DNA of 64,000 bases. Source: Brevibacterium daeguense. GTDB taxonomy: Bacteria > Actinomycetota > Actinomycetes > Actinomycetales > Brevibacteriaceae. The position numbers and the translations under genes were made by a program. Under the pieces are notes generated by a model. It saw only the letters and a list, made by a program, of their open reading frames with translations. It was not told the origin of the DNA and did no database searches. The stretch's first letter is position 1. Each line of letters begins with the position of its first letter. Positions 7,764 to 15,262 of this stretch are shown piece by piece. The DNA is taken from assembly GCF_021729135.1 (NCBI RefSeq), contig NZ_JAJTWW010000015.1, positions 1 through 64,000 on the forward strand. Reading direction: 5' to 3'.

Positions 7764-9077
7764 CTATTGCTGTTGCGCTACGATACGGGGTGCACTTTCC
7801 TTGACGGAGAACACAACCAGCCCAGTAACGATCGCTGCAATGCCGATGTAAACACCCGGTGAAGCGGTAAAGCCGGTCTGGGCGATCATAAGAGTCACCA
7901 CGAACGGAGCGGTCCCACCGAAGAGCGACACCGACAGGTTGTACCCTAAGGAGAATCCTCCGTAGCGCACGTCTGTGGTGAAGAGTTCGTTCGCGGCGGC
8001 GAGCACCGGCCCCAAGAAGAAGCTCAGCGACAGGCCCAATACGACATGGGCGAGTACCGCTATTGTCGGATTCCCGATTTCCATCGCAAGGAACATCGGT
8101 ACGGCAAGGATCAGCGATGACACGCAAGCTGATAGCAGCACAGGGCGGCGACCCACGCGGTCGGAGAGCCAACCGGTCACCGGAATCATCGCGCATAGCA
8201 CCGCCATCGTGATGACGGCGGAAAGGGACCCCGTGAGTGAGCTGAATCCAGCGCTCACGGTGAGATGCGTGGGAACGTAGGTGAGAACGATGTAGATCGC
8301 GACATTCTGGAAAAGCGCGAACGCACCGACAATGAGGACCGCACGCCAGTGATGGACAACGGTTTCCTTCAGAGGGTTTTTCTTTACTTGCCCTGCATTC
8401 TGTAGGGCTACGAATTCGGGGGTTTCTTCGAGTCGGGACCGGATGTATAGACCGACGATTCCCAGCGGCGCAGCCACTAGGAATGGAATGCGCCATCCCC
8501 ACGCGTGCATTTGCCCCTCGGTGAACACGAGATTCATCGCGAGTACGGTGGCCGCGCCCAGGAGGAAGCCCATTATGCATCCCATTTCGACGAAGCTGAC
8601 GTAGTAGCCGCGCCGCTCCTTCGGTGCATACTCAGCGACAAATGCAGAGGCACCGCCCATTTCACCGCCCGCCGAGAATCCTTGCACCAAACGGAGCACC
8701 ACAAGCAAGACAGGTGCGGCGACTCCGATGGTGTCGAAGCCAGGCAGCAGGCCTATCCCGAACGTCGCTAGAGACGCTGTGAGGATCACGGCGGCGAGAG
8801 TATTCTTCCGACCGATGCGATCGCCTAGAGCGCCGAAGAACAATCCTCCCAGTGGACGCACGATGAATGCGGAGGCGAAGACGGCAAACGAACTCAACAG
8901 TGCAGAGGTCGGATCCTCCGAGTGGAAGAACACCTCACCAATGATGACCGCCAGATAGCCGTACAGAGCCACGTCGAACCATTCGACCACACTGCCGATC
9001 GACGCCCCGATGGTGGCGCGACGAACCAATGCGGGTGACGGTGCCGCAGGAACTGCGGTCTGGGGTTGGGTCTGCAT
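7764..9077 (-). CDS. MFS transporter, metabolite:H+ symporter (MHS) family
   Basis: A 437-residue protein with about 12 hydrophobic helices. SIGSVVEWFDVALYGYLA at the N-terminus and GDRIGRKNTLA in the loop between helices 2 and 3 are hallmarks of the MHS family (ProP, ShiA, KgtP relatives). GWLSDRVGRRPVL is the second-half repeat of that loop. The ATG at 9075-9077 is preferred because GAGG lies seven bases upstream. It is the only transporter in the hydantoinase island, so the substrate is probably the carboxylated or cyclic-amide compound degraded by the two enzymes (inference). Its promoter region carries a FadR-type and a CRP-type site. Confidence 0.9.
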   Translation of the reverse strand: MQTQPQTAVPAAPSPALVRRATIGASIGSVVEWFDVALYGYLAVIIGEVFFHSEDPTSALLSSFAVFASAFIVRPLGGLFFGALGDRIGRKNTLAAVILTASLATFGIGLLPGFDTIGVAAPVLLVVLRLVQGFSAGGEMGGASAFVAEYAPKERRGYYVSFVEMGCIMGFLLGAATVLAMNLVFTEGQMHAWGWRIPFLVAAPLGIVGLYIRSRLEETPEFVALQNAGQVKKNPLKETVVHHWRAVLIVGAFALFQNVAIYIVLTYVPTHLTVSAGFSSLTGSLSAVITMAVLCAMIPVTGWLSDRVGRRPVLLSACVSSLILAVPMFLAMEIGNPTIAVLAHVVLGLSLSFFLGPVLAAANELFTTDVRYGGFSLGYNLSVSLFGGTAPFVVTLMIAQTGFTASPGVYIGIAAIVTGLVVFSVKESAPRIVAQQQ

Positions 9078-9106
9078 CGGGCAACCTCGCAATCAACAGG
9101 CCTTTA

Positions 9107-9122
9107 TGTGATCTGGTTCACA
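9107..9122. promoter_or_regulatory. CRP/GlxR-like palindrome upstream of the MHS transporter
   Basis: TGTGA at 9107-9111 and TCACA at 9118-9122 with a six-base spacer match the CRP/GlxR consensus TGTGA-N6-TCACA exactly. It lies about 30-45 bases upstream of the transporter ATG. In actinobacteria GlxR-type proteins tie carbon uptake to cAMP. Direct binding here is inferred. Confidence 0.55.
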
Positions 9123-9136
9123 GCACTGTAGACCGA

Positions 9137-9147
9137 TTGTCTGACGA
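9137..9147. promoter_or_regulatory. FadR-type GntR operator candidate (transporter side)
   Basis: TTGTCTGACGA fits the FadR-subfamily consensus TNGTNNNACNA at every fixed base. It lies 60-70 bases upstream of the MHS transporter ATG. A second match lies in front of the hydantoinase genes (9895-9905), which supports a common regulator. Confidence 0.5.
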
Positions 9148-9178
9148 AAACAATAAACGGGCGTGGCCCACAACGCTT

Positions 9179-9829
9179 CTACTCGGGAACTCGTACGAGG
9201 AGGTCGATGCGCGAGCTAGTTAGGTAACTCCGGAGGTACTCCGCCGCCGCATGTGCGGCATTCTCCTTGAGCAGTTTCAGAATAGTTTCGTGCTTCCGCA
9301 AGTACGTCACGTGGAAGGCGAGGGGATCTTCCATATAGCCGTAGGCCAGTCGGAATTCGGCGAGTATTTGGGCGATGAGGTAGTCGAGCCGGGCCGAGCC
9401 GGCGAGGGCCACCAGTCCGCGATGGAACTCGATGCTTGCGGCAGCGACGGCCTGCCAGTGCTCCGACTCCCTCGCCGTTTGCCCAGCCACTACGGCAGTT
9501 TCAACTCGATCCAAACTCGATGCCTCAACCTCATTTACTGTCCAGAGGGCGCCACACTCAACCACCTCACGGGTCGCCATGAGATCCGCGATGTCCTCTC
9601 GCGCAAGTCGGCGTACGAAGAAGCCGGAACTGAGAACGTGGACGACGAGGCGTTCCCGTACGAGCAGCTGGAAGCCTTCCCGTAAGGTGCTGCGGGAGAC
9701 CGCGAGCTGGGCGCGCATCCGTTCTTCCGCGAGCTTTGCCCCGGGCTGCAATTCACCCTTGACTATCCAGCCCCGAATTTCGTTGGCTACTCGCGAGGCC
9801 GCGCCCGATTCTGACTGGAGGGAAGTCAC
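9179..9829 (-). CDS. GntR family regulator, FadR/FCD subfamily
   Basis: The winged helix-turn-helix occupies about residues 10-70 (ELQPGAKLAEERMRAQLAVS, STLREGFQLLVRERLV). The FCD ligand domain follows, with AREDIADLMATREVVECGAL, EFHRGLVALAG and the C-terminal histidine-bearing KHETILKLL, which are the metal or ligand residues of this class. The GTG at 9827-9829 is chosen for its AGGAGGA, although the spacing is short at three bases; a GTG at 9856 without a ribosome site is the alternative. It lies between the transporter and the divergent hydantoinase genes, and operator-like sites precede both. FCD regulators usually repress and are released by a carboxylate intermediate. Confidence 0.85.
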   Translation of the reverse strand: MTSLQSESGAASRVANEIRGWIVKGELQPGAKLAEERMRAQLAVSRSTLREGFQLLVRERLVVHVLSSGFFVRRLAREDIADLMATREVVECGALWTVNEVEASSLDRVETAVVAGQTARESEHWQAVAAASIEFHRGLVALAGSARLDYLIAQILAEFRLAYGYMEDPLAFHVTYLRKHETILKLLKENAAHAAAEYLRSYLTSSRIDLLVRVPE

Positions 9830-9891
9830 GGTCCTCCTAGTGTTTGTAGTTCTCACGCGGAAACACGTGACCCAGATAACGAAAAGCTTGC

Positions 9892-9908
9892 AGATCGTCC
9901 GACGATCT
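9892..9908. promoter_or_regulatory. FadR-type GntR operator candidate (hydantoinase side)
   Basis: AGATCGTCCGACGATCT is a perfect 17-base inverted repeat centred on 9900. Its core 9895-9905 matches TNGTNNNACNA. It sits midway between the GntR gene and hyuA, so one site could control both divergent transcripts. Confidence 0.6.
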
Positions 9909-9964
9909 AGCAGGATGCCAGCAACAGTCTATCGGGGGCGCACCCAACCTGGGATCGGGGAATC

Positions 9965-12076
9965 ATGACCGCAGACGAGCCGTCGCTACGCGTAGGAATC
10001 GACATCGGTGGGACTTTCACTGACCTGTCTGTGCTCGATCCGACCGGAATTGTCGCTGTTGGAAAGTCGCTGACAACACATGGTTCCCCTGCGCAGGGCG
10101 TCATCGACGCACTTGGTGAACTCCTGCGGACGCACGAGATCCACGCGTCCCGAATCGGACGGCTAGTCCACGGGACGACGTTAGTGACGAACGCACTGAT
10201 CGAAAGGCGAGGGGCGCGAACTGCGATGCTCACGACGGAGGGTTTCCGCGACGTCATCGAAATGGGTCGTGAACATCGCTACGATCTCTATGACCTGGAA
10301 ATCGAGATGCCGGTGCCGCTCGTGCCGCGGAACCTGCGGATTGGAGTGCCGGAACGGATTCTCGCGACGGGTCAAGTCCACGTCCCCCTCGATGAGGACC
10401 GTGTTGCAACCGTCGCGAAGGAATTTGTAGCGGCGGGCGTAGAGGCAGTGGCCGTGTGTTTTCTCCACAGCCACATGAACCCGGAGCATGAACAGCAGGC
10501 TCGCGAAGTGATTAATGACGTGGCTCCGAGACTCCGGGTGGCACTGTCAAGTGACATTAATCCAGAGGTGCGTGAGTACGAGCGATTCAGCACCACGATC
10601 GCAAACGTCTATGTACAAGGAGTGGTCGAGGATTACCTTGCTGAGCTCCGCGAGGGTCTGCACACGTTGGGCGTGCGGGACGCTCCAATGATCATGCTGT
10701 CCAATGGAGGAGTCACCGCGATCGAGGTGGCTCAGCGGTTTCCCATTCGCATGCTCGAATCAGGACCCGCCGGTGGAGCTCTGGGCGCTGTCGCATTTGG
10801 GCGTAGAACGGGAGATTCCGATCTGCTCGCCTTCGACATGGGCGGCACAACCGCCAAACTCTGCATGATTGAGGATGCTGAACCGCTGCTCACTCACGCT
10901 TTCGAAGTCAACCGGGTCTACAAGCTCAAACCCGGGTCGGGCCTCCCTGTTCGGGCCCCCGTTATCGACATGATCGAGATTGGAGCGGGTGGCGGCTCAA
11001 TTGCTCGAGTCAATTCTCTGGGCCTGATCTCGGTAGGGCCGGATTCGGCAGGATCGGAACCTGGGCCCGTCTGCTATGGGCAGGGTGGTGACTCCGTGAC
11101 TGTGACAGATGCGGACCTGGTGCTTGGACTGCTCGACTCAGCGAGCTTCTTGGGTGGGCGGATGATCCTCGATGTGGAATCGTCCCGCGAGGCGCTCCGG
11201 ACGCAAATTGCGCAGCCCCTGGGCATTACGGTGGAGGATGCCGCTTGGGGAATTCACGCGACTGTGAATGCGAACATGGCCGACGCCGCCCGAGTGCATG
11301 CAATCGAGCGCGGTCGCGATGTCGACCGACTGCCGCTCTTCGTCTCCGGTGGCAATGGACCGCTCCACGGGCCTGGTGTCGCGCAGGCACTGGGGAGTCC
11401 GTCCTACATCGTTCCGCCTGCAGCCGGGGTGCTCAGTACACTCGGGTTCCTCGCCGCGCCGCCCTCAATTGACGTCGTCCGCTCACGGTATTCTCGACTG
11501 GACGACTCGCTACCGCGTGTCGCGGAAGCGCTCTTCGGCTCGCTCGAGGAAGAGTCGGCGGAATTGCTTGAATCATCGGGAGTGGCAACCGGAGATATTT
11601 CGTTCGCCCGGAGCGTGGAGATGCGGTTTGAGGGGCAGGGCGCGGAAATTGAGGTATTCGCTCCTCCCGTCACCGAGACGGCAGATTGGCACGTGGAGCT
11701 CGAACGCGAGTTTTACGACGCGTACCGCCGGCGCTTCGGACCCGTTGCTCCGGAGGGCGTGGGCGTTGAGGTCCTTACATGGCGAGTTCGAGCTACCGGG
11801 CCTGACCCGCATCAAGCTCTCGCATTCTCGTCGACCAGGATTGCAGACACCGCGGTGAAGGGCCGACGCAGTGCCAAATTCGGTCCTGACACTGGGTACC
11901 AAGAAGTGAATGTGTACGACCGGCATCTCCTGTGCCCCGGTGCTGAAATCACGGGTCCAGCGCTCGTCGAAGAGCCTGAATCCACGCTGGTGATTCCACC
12001 CGGTGGCCACTGCCTCGTTCTGGACGACCAGGCAATCCGGGTTGAGCTCGGAGCAGACAAAGGACCGACCTCATGA
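9965..12076 (+). CDS. hyuA: Hydantoinase/oxoprolinase subunit A (HyuA family)
   Basis: A 703-residue ATP-dependent subunit of the N-methylhydantoinase/5-oxoprolinase/acetone-carboxylase superfamily. The ASKHA-type nucleotide motifs are visible: VGIDIGGTFTDLSVLD at the N-terminus, VHGTTLVTNALIERRG, LESGPAGGALGA and AFDMGGTTAKLCMIED. Later motifs GAGGGSIARV and SGGNGPLHG are also family hallmarks. Subunit A phosphorylates or activates the substrate while subunit B does the ring or amide chemistry. Substrate specificity (hydantoin, oxoproline or an aromatic ketone) cannot be read from sequence. The ATG at 9965 follows GGGGA and opens a two-gene unit with hyuB. Confidence 0.9.
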   Translation: MTADEPSLRVGIDIGGTFTDLSVLDPTGIVAVGKSLTTHGSPAQGVIDALGELLRTHEIHASRIGRLVHGTTLVTNALIERRGARTAMLTTEGFRDVIEMGREHRYDLYDLEIEMPVPLVPRNLRIGVPERILATGQVHVPLDEDRVATVAKEFVAAGVEAVAVCFLHSHMNPEHEQQAREVINDVAPRLRVALSSDINPEVREYERFSTTIANVYVQGVVEDYLAELREGLHTLGVRDAPMIMLSNGGVTAIEVAQRFPIRMLESGPAGGALGAVAFGRRTGDSDLLAFDMGGTTAKLCMIEDAEPLLTHAFEVNRVYKLKPGSGLPVRAPVIDMIEIGAGGGSIARVNSLGLISVGPDSAGSEPGPVCYGQGGDSVTVTDADLVLGLLDSASFLGGRMILDVESSREALRTQIAQPLGITVEDAAWGIHATVNANMADAARVHAIERGRDVDRLPLFVSGGNGPLHGPGVAQALGSPSYIVPPAAGVLSTLGFLAAPPSIDVVRSRYSRLDDSLPRVAEALFGSLEEESAELLESSGVATGDISFARSVEMRFEGQGAEIEVFAPPVTETADWHVELEREFYDAYRRRFGPVAPEGVGVEVLTWRVRATGPDPHQALAFSSTRIADTAVKGRRSAKFGPDTGYQEVNVYDRHLLCPGAEITGPALVEEPESTLVIPPGGHCLVLDDQAIRVELGADKGPTS

Positions 12077-12116
12077 AACGAATGGTACGAACCCATCTGC
12101 GCTGGGGGAATCGGCG

Positions 12117-13883
12117 ATGAATGAAATCCAGGCAGCTCCGACTCAGACGGACAAGGCGGACCCCGTAGTCGTTGGACTCGTGGCCAACAGACTCCATTCG
12201 ATCCTTGACGAGCAACAATCCGCGCTAATCAATACGGCTTTCAGCCCGGTAGTCCGGGAGTCTTACGACCTGGCATGTGCGGTTTTCGACTCCCGTGGCA
12301 GAATGATCGGCCAATCCTCCTCAGGAACTCCCGGGCACATCAACGCGATGGCTACGGGAATGGAGCACATCGTTGCGCGGTTCCCGCCTAATCAATTGTC
12401 GGACGGCGATGTCCTCATCACTAACGATCCATGGATGACTGCTGGCCAGATCAATGACATCACGATTGCTACACCCTTCTTCCGCAACGGCTCTCTCATC
12501 GCGTGGTTCGCGAGTTGCTGCCACTCCCCGGATATAGGCGGAAAGATCCTTTCCGCCGAAGCACGGGAGGTTTACGAGGAGGGCCTCCGACTTCCGATCA
12601 TGAAACTGCGGACGGCGGCGGGGCCGAACCGAACACTTGAGGAGATCATTCGCTCGAACGTGAGAACACCGGACGAGACCATGGGTGACATCTACGCTCA
12701 AGTCGCTTCGAACCAGGTGGGAGCACGTAGCCTATTCGCGCTTATGGACGAACATGGGCTTGATGAGATCGACGGAGTCGCTTCCGCCATCATGGACCGC
12801 TCTGAGAACGCTCTCCGCAGTCGAATCGCGGAGCTCGTCGATGGGCATTACCCCGCGACGATGCAGATTGACGGATTTGGTGACGCATCGCTTGTGCTCG
12901 CCGTGGCGGTCACCGTTGAAGGAGACTCGATCAGAGTCGACTACACCGGTTCATCTCCTCAATCGAAGCACGGCGTCAACGTGGTCCTGAACTACACCCG
13001 CGCTTACACCTCTTTTGCGGTTAAGGCGGCACTATCGCCGGACATTCCGCACAATGAAGGTTCGTTTCGTCCTGTTGCGACCCACGCACCCGAAGGATCA
13101 GTCCTCAACTGTCTTGAGCCCGCTCCGGTCGCGTCCCGTCATCTCGTCGGTCACTTCCTGCCCAGTCTTGTCTTCGAGGCGCTTCGCCCCGCCGTCCCGC
13201 AGGGGCTCCCCGCAGCGAGCGCAGATGCGCTGTGGATGACAGTCTGGCGCGGTGTCACAGACGAAGAAGACGGCCAGTCCTACTTCACGCTCACCTCTTT
13301 CGGAGCGGGCGGCAGCGGCGGTCGACCTCGGAAGGACGGACTCACGACGACCGGCTTTCCTACAGGCGTTCGAGCCGCACCCACCGAAATTCTGGAATCT
13401 CACACCCCAATCGTTCAGACCACTCGTGAACTATTGCCAGATTCCGCAGGGCCGGGAGAACACCGCGGAGGAGTGAGCCAAAGACTGCGCGTGCGTAGGC
13501 GAGGGAAGGGTGCGTGGTCCGTCAATGCCAACATCGACCGAGTCGACTATCCAGCGTCGGGTGCTGCGGGTGGTGGTCCAGGACGGCCTGGATCGTTCAC
13601 CCGTGTATCCACGGGTGAGGCCCTCCCGAGAAAGAGACAAGTATTCCTGGGGGATGACGCTGAGGTGAACCTCAATTTTCCAGGGGGCGGAGGGTATGGC
13701 GATCCCCGGAAGCGACCGGTTGATCGTGTCCTGGCTGATGTGATTAACGGATATGTAAGCATCGAGAGCGCGCGGGACGACTACGGAGTCGTCATAGAGT
13801 ACAACGGTCCGCTCGATGCGTTCGTGCGGACGGAGCAAATGTTCTGCATCAACGAAGAGAAGACGGCACGCCTTCGCGCATGA
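12117..13883 (+). CDS. hyuB: Hydantoinase/oxoprolinase subunit B (HyuB family)
   Basis: A 588-residue partner of HyuA. Family blocks include SPVVRESYDLACAVFD, GTPGHINAMA, LITNDPWMTAGQINDI (metal-site region) and, near the C-terminus, PGGGGYGDPRKRP. The ATG at 12117 is chosen because the protein then begins MNEIQAAP directly before the domain and GGGGAA lies upstream; a longer frame from 12003 overlaps hyuA and has no family sequence. The 40-base gap to hyuA indicates one transcript. A strong hairpin terminator at 13914-13950 closes the unit. Confidence 0.9.
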   Translation: MNEIQAAPTQTDKADPVVVGLVANRLHSILDEQQSALINTAFSPVVRESYDLACAVFDSRGRMIGQSSSGTPGHINAMATGMEHIVARFPPNQLSDGDVLITNDPWMTAGQINDITIATPFFRNGSLIAWFASCCHSPDIGGKILSAEAREVYEEGLRLPIMKLRTAAGPNRTLEEIIRSNVRTPDETMGDIYAQVASNQVGARSLFALMDEHGLDEIDGVASAIMDRSENALRSRIAELVDGHYPATMQIDGFGDASLVLAVAVTVEGDSIRVDYTGSSPQSKHGVNVVLNYTRAYTSFAVKAALSPDIPHNEGSFRPVATHAPEGSVLNCLEPAPVASRHLVGHFLPSLVFEALRPAVPQGLPAASADALWMTVWRGVTDEEDGQSYFTLTSFGAGGSGGRPRKDGLTTTGFPTGVRAAPTEILESHTPIVQTTRELLPDSAGPGEHRGGVSQRLRVRRRGKGAWSVNANIDRVDYPASGAAGGGPGRPGSFTRVSTGEALPRKRQVFLGDDAEVNLNFPGGGGYGDPRKRPVDRVLADVINGYVSIESARDDYGVVIEYNGPLDAFVRTEQMFCINEEKTARLRA

Positions 13884-13913
13884 CTCGGTAGCTGAGTGCC
13901 ATTCAAAACACCA

Positions 13914-13950
13914 GTGCCCCTGAAAGCGACTGAAATCGGTTCAGGGGCAC
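13914..13950. terminator. Bidirectional terminator between hyuB and wecC
   Basis: GTGCCCCTGAA (13914-13924) pairs perfectly over 11 bp with TTCAGGGGCAC (13940-13950), with a 15-base loop. It lies between convergent genes, 30 bases after hyuB and 16 bases before the wecC stop, so it can serve both. Confidence 0.8.
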
Positions 13951-13965
13951 CGATGGTTTAAGGGA

Positions 13966-15237
13966 TCACCTCAGTGAGCGCCATGCTCCGCGGGTGTCGT
14001 AGACGATCTTGCTGTTGAGCCCGCGCGGGTTGTAGTTCTTGAACTCCGTGTGGTCCACCAGCAGCAGAATGATGTCGGCTCGATCGAGAGCGTCCTCGAA
14101 CTCCGCAAGCTCGACGTTGCCCTTCTCTGTGAGGCTGGCTGGCAGCTCTTCGATGTTCGGCTCGACGGCCAGGATGCAGCCGCTGGGCAGGCGGTCGGAG
14201 AGGCTCTTGACGATGTTGAGGGCCGGGCTCTCGCGGAGATCATCGATGTCCGGCTTGAATGCCAGGCCGAGCGCCGCGATGACAGGGTCCTTGAACCGCT
14301 CCGCCTTCGGAAGCACGTGATTGAGCACGAACTCCGGCTTGCTGTCATTGACCTCGCGGGCGTTGCGGATCAGACGCGCGTCTTCCGGGGCCGCGGACAC
14401 GATGAACCACGGGTCCACGGCGATGCAATGCCCACCCACGCCGGGGCCAGGCTGCAAGATGTTGACGCGCGGGTGGTGGTTGGACAGCTCGATGAGCTCC
14501 CAAACATCGATGTTGAGCTTGGAAGCGATGACCGAGAGCTCGTTGGCGAAAGCAATGTTCACATCGCGATAGGCGTTCTCCGTGAGCTTCGCCATCTCAG
14601 CCGTGCGCGCGTCAGTCATCAAGAACTCGCCGTCGCAGAACAGCTGGTAGAGATCCCGAGCGCGTTCTCCGGCATTTCCGTTGAGCGTGCCGACGATTCG
14701 GTCATTGGTGCGCAGCTCGATCATGATCCGGCCGGGAAGCACGCGTTCCGGACAGTGCGCAAAGTACACAGTGTTCGGTCGGTCCGCCTCGAGAGTGAGG
14801 TCGCTTCGCTTGTCGAGAATCGCCTGAGCCATGAATTCTGTGGCTCCCGGAGGGGAAGTGCTCTCCAAGATGACGAGTTCGCCGCCATTGAGCGTGGGTG
14901 CGATGGATTCCGCCGCTGCCTGGATGTAGGACAGATCCGGCTCGTGGTCGCCCTTGAACGGGGTGGGGACCGCGACGATGTAGGCATCGGCCGAGGGAAC
15001 TTCAAGGCTGGCGCGGAGGCGCCCCTGGCTCACCGCGCCGGCGAGGACCGTGCCCAGCTCCGGTTCGACGAACGGGACCTCCCCATTGTTGACGAAGTCG
15101 ACGGTGCGCTGGTTGATGTCGACGCCGGTCACATCTGCCCCCGCGCTTGCGAGAACAGCTGCAGTCGGCAAGCCGATGTAGCCCAGGCCGACGACGGCGA
15201 CGTTGTGTGCGGCTGGAACCGATTCGGCTCTGATCAT
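13966..15237 (-). CDS. wecC: UDP-N-acetyl-D-mannosamine dehydrogenase
   Basis: A 423-residue nucleotide-sugar dehydrogenase. It has an N-terminal Rossmann fold (VVGLGYIGLPTAAVLA), a central helix linker, and the catalytic cysteine in GVGGHCIAVDPWF, where the IAVDPWF continuation is characteristic of the WecC group rather than UDP-glucose dehydrogenase. It would oxidise UDP-ManNAc twice to UDP-ManNAcA. The matching 2-epimerase (wecB) is at 46815-47978, 31 kb away at the other end of the polysaccharide locus. The ATG has AAGGAG nine bases upstream. It lies 25 bases downstream of the 15263-17209 glycosyltransferase and is probably co-transcribed with it. Confidence 0.9.
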   Translation of the reverse strand: MIRAESVPAAHNVAVVGLGYIGLPTAAVLASAGADVTGVDINQRTVDFVNNGEVPFVEPELGTVLAGAVSQGRLRASLEVPSADAYIVAVPTPFKGDHEPDLSYIQAAAESIAPTLNGGELVILESTSPPGATEFMAQAILDKRSDLTLEADRPNTVYFAHCPERVLPGRIMIELRTNDRIVGTLNGNAGERARDLYQLFCDGEFLMTDARTAEMAKLTENAYRDVNIAFANELSVIASKLNIDVWELIELSNHHPRVNILQPGPGVGGHCIAVDPWFIVSAAPEDARLIRNAREVNDSKPEFVLNHVLPKAERFKDPVIAALGLAFKPDIDDLRESPALNIVKSLSDRLPSGCILAVEPNIEELPASLTEKGNVELAEFEDALDRADIILLLVDHTEFKNYNPRGLNSKIVYDTRGAWRSLR

Positions 15238-15262
15238 GGTGCTCCTTCTAGTCTGGACATTT

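Noticed and set aside
7743-7772. CAGCAAT/ATTGCTG inverted repeat as terminator between the exporter ATPase and MHS genes
   Set aside because: The 7-bp stem is weak with a 16-base loop, overlaps the end of the MHS coding region and has no T-run. It is not strong enough to call.
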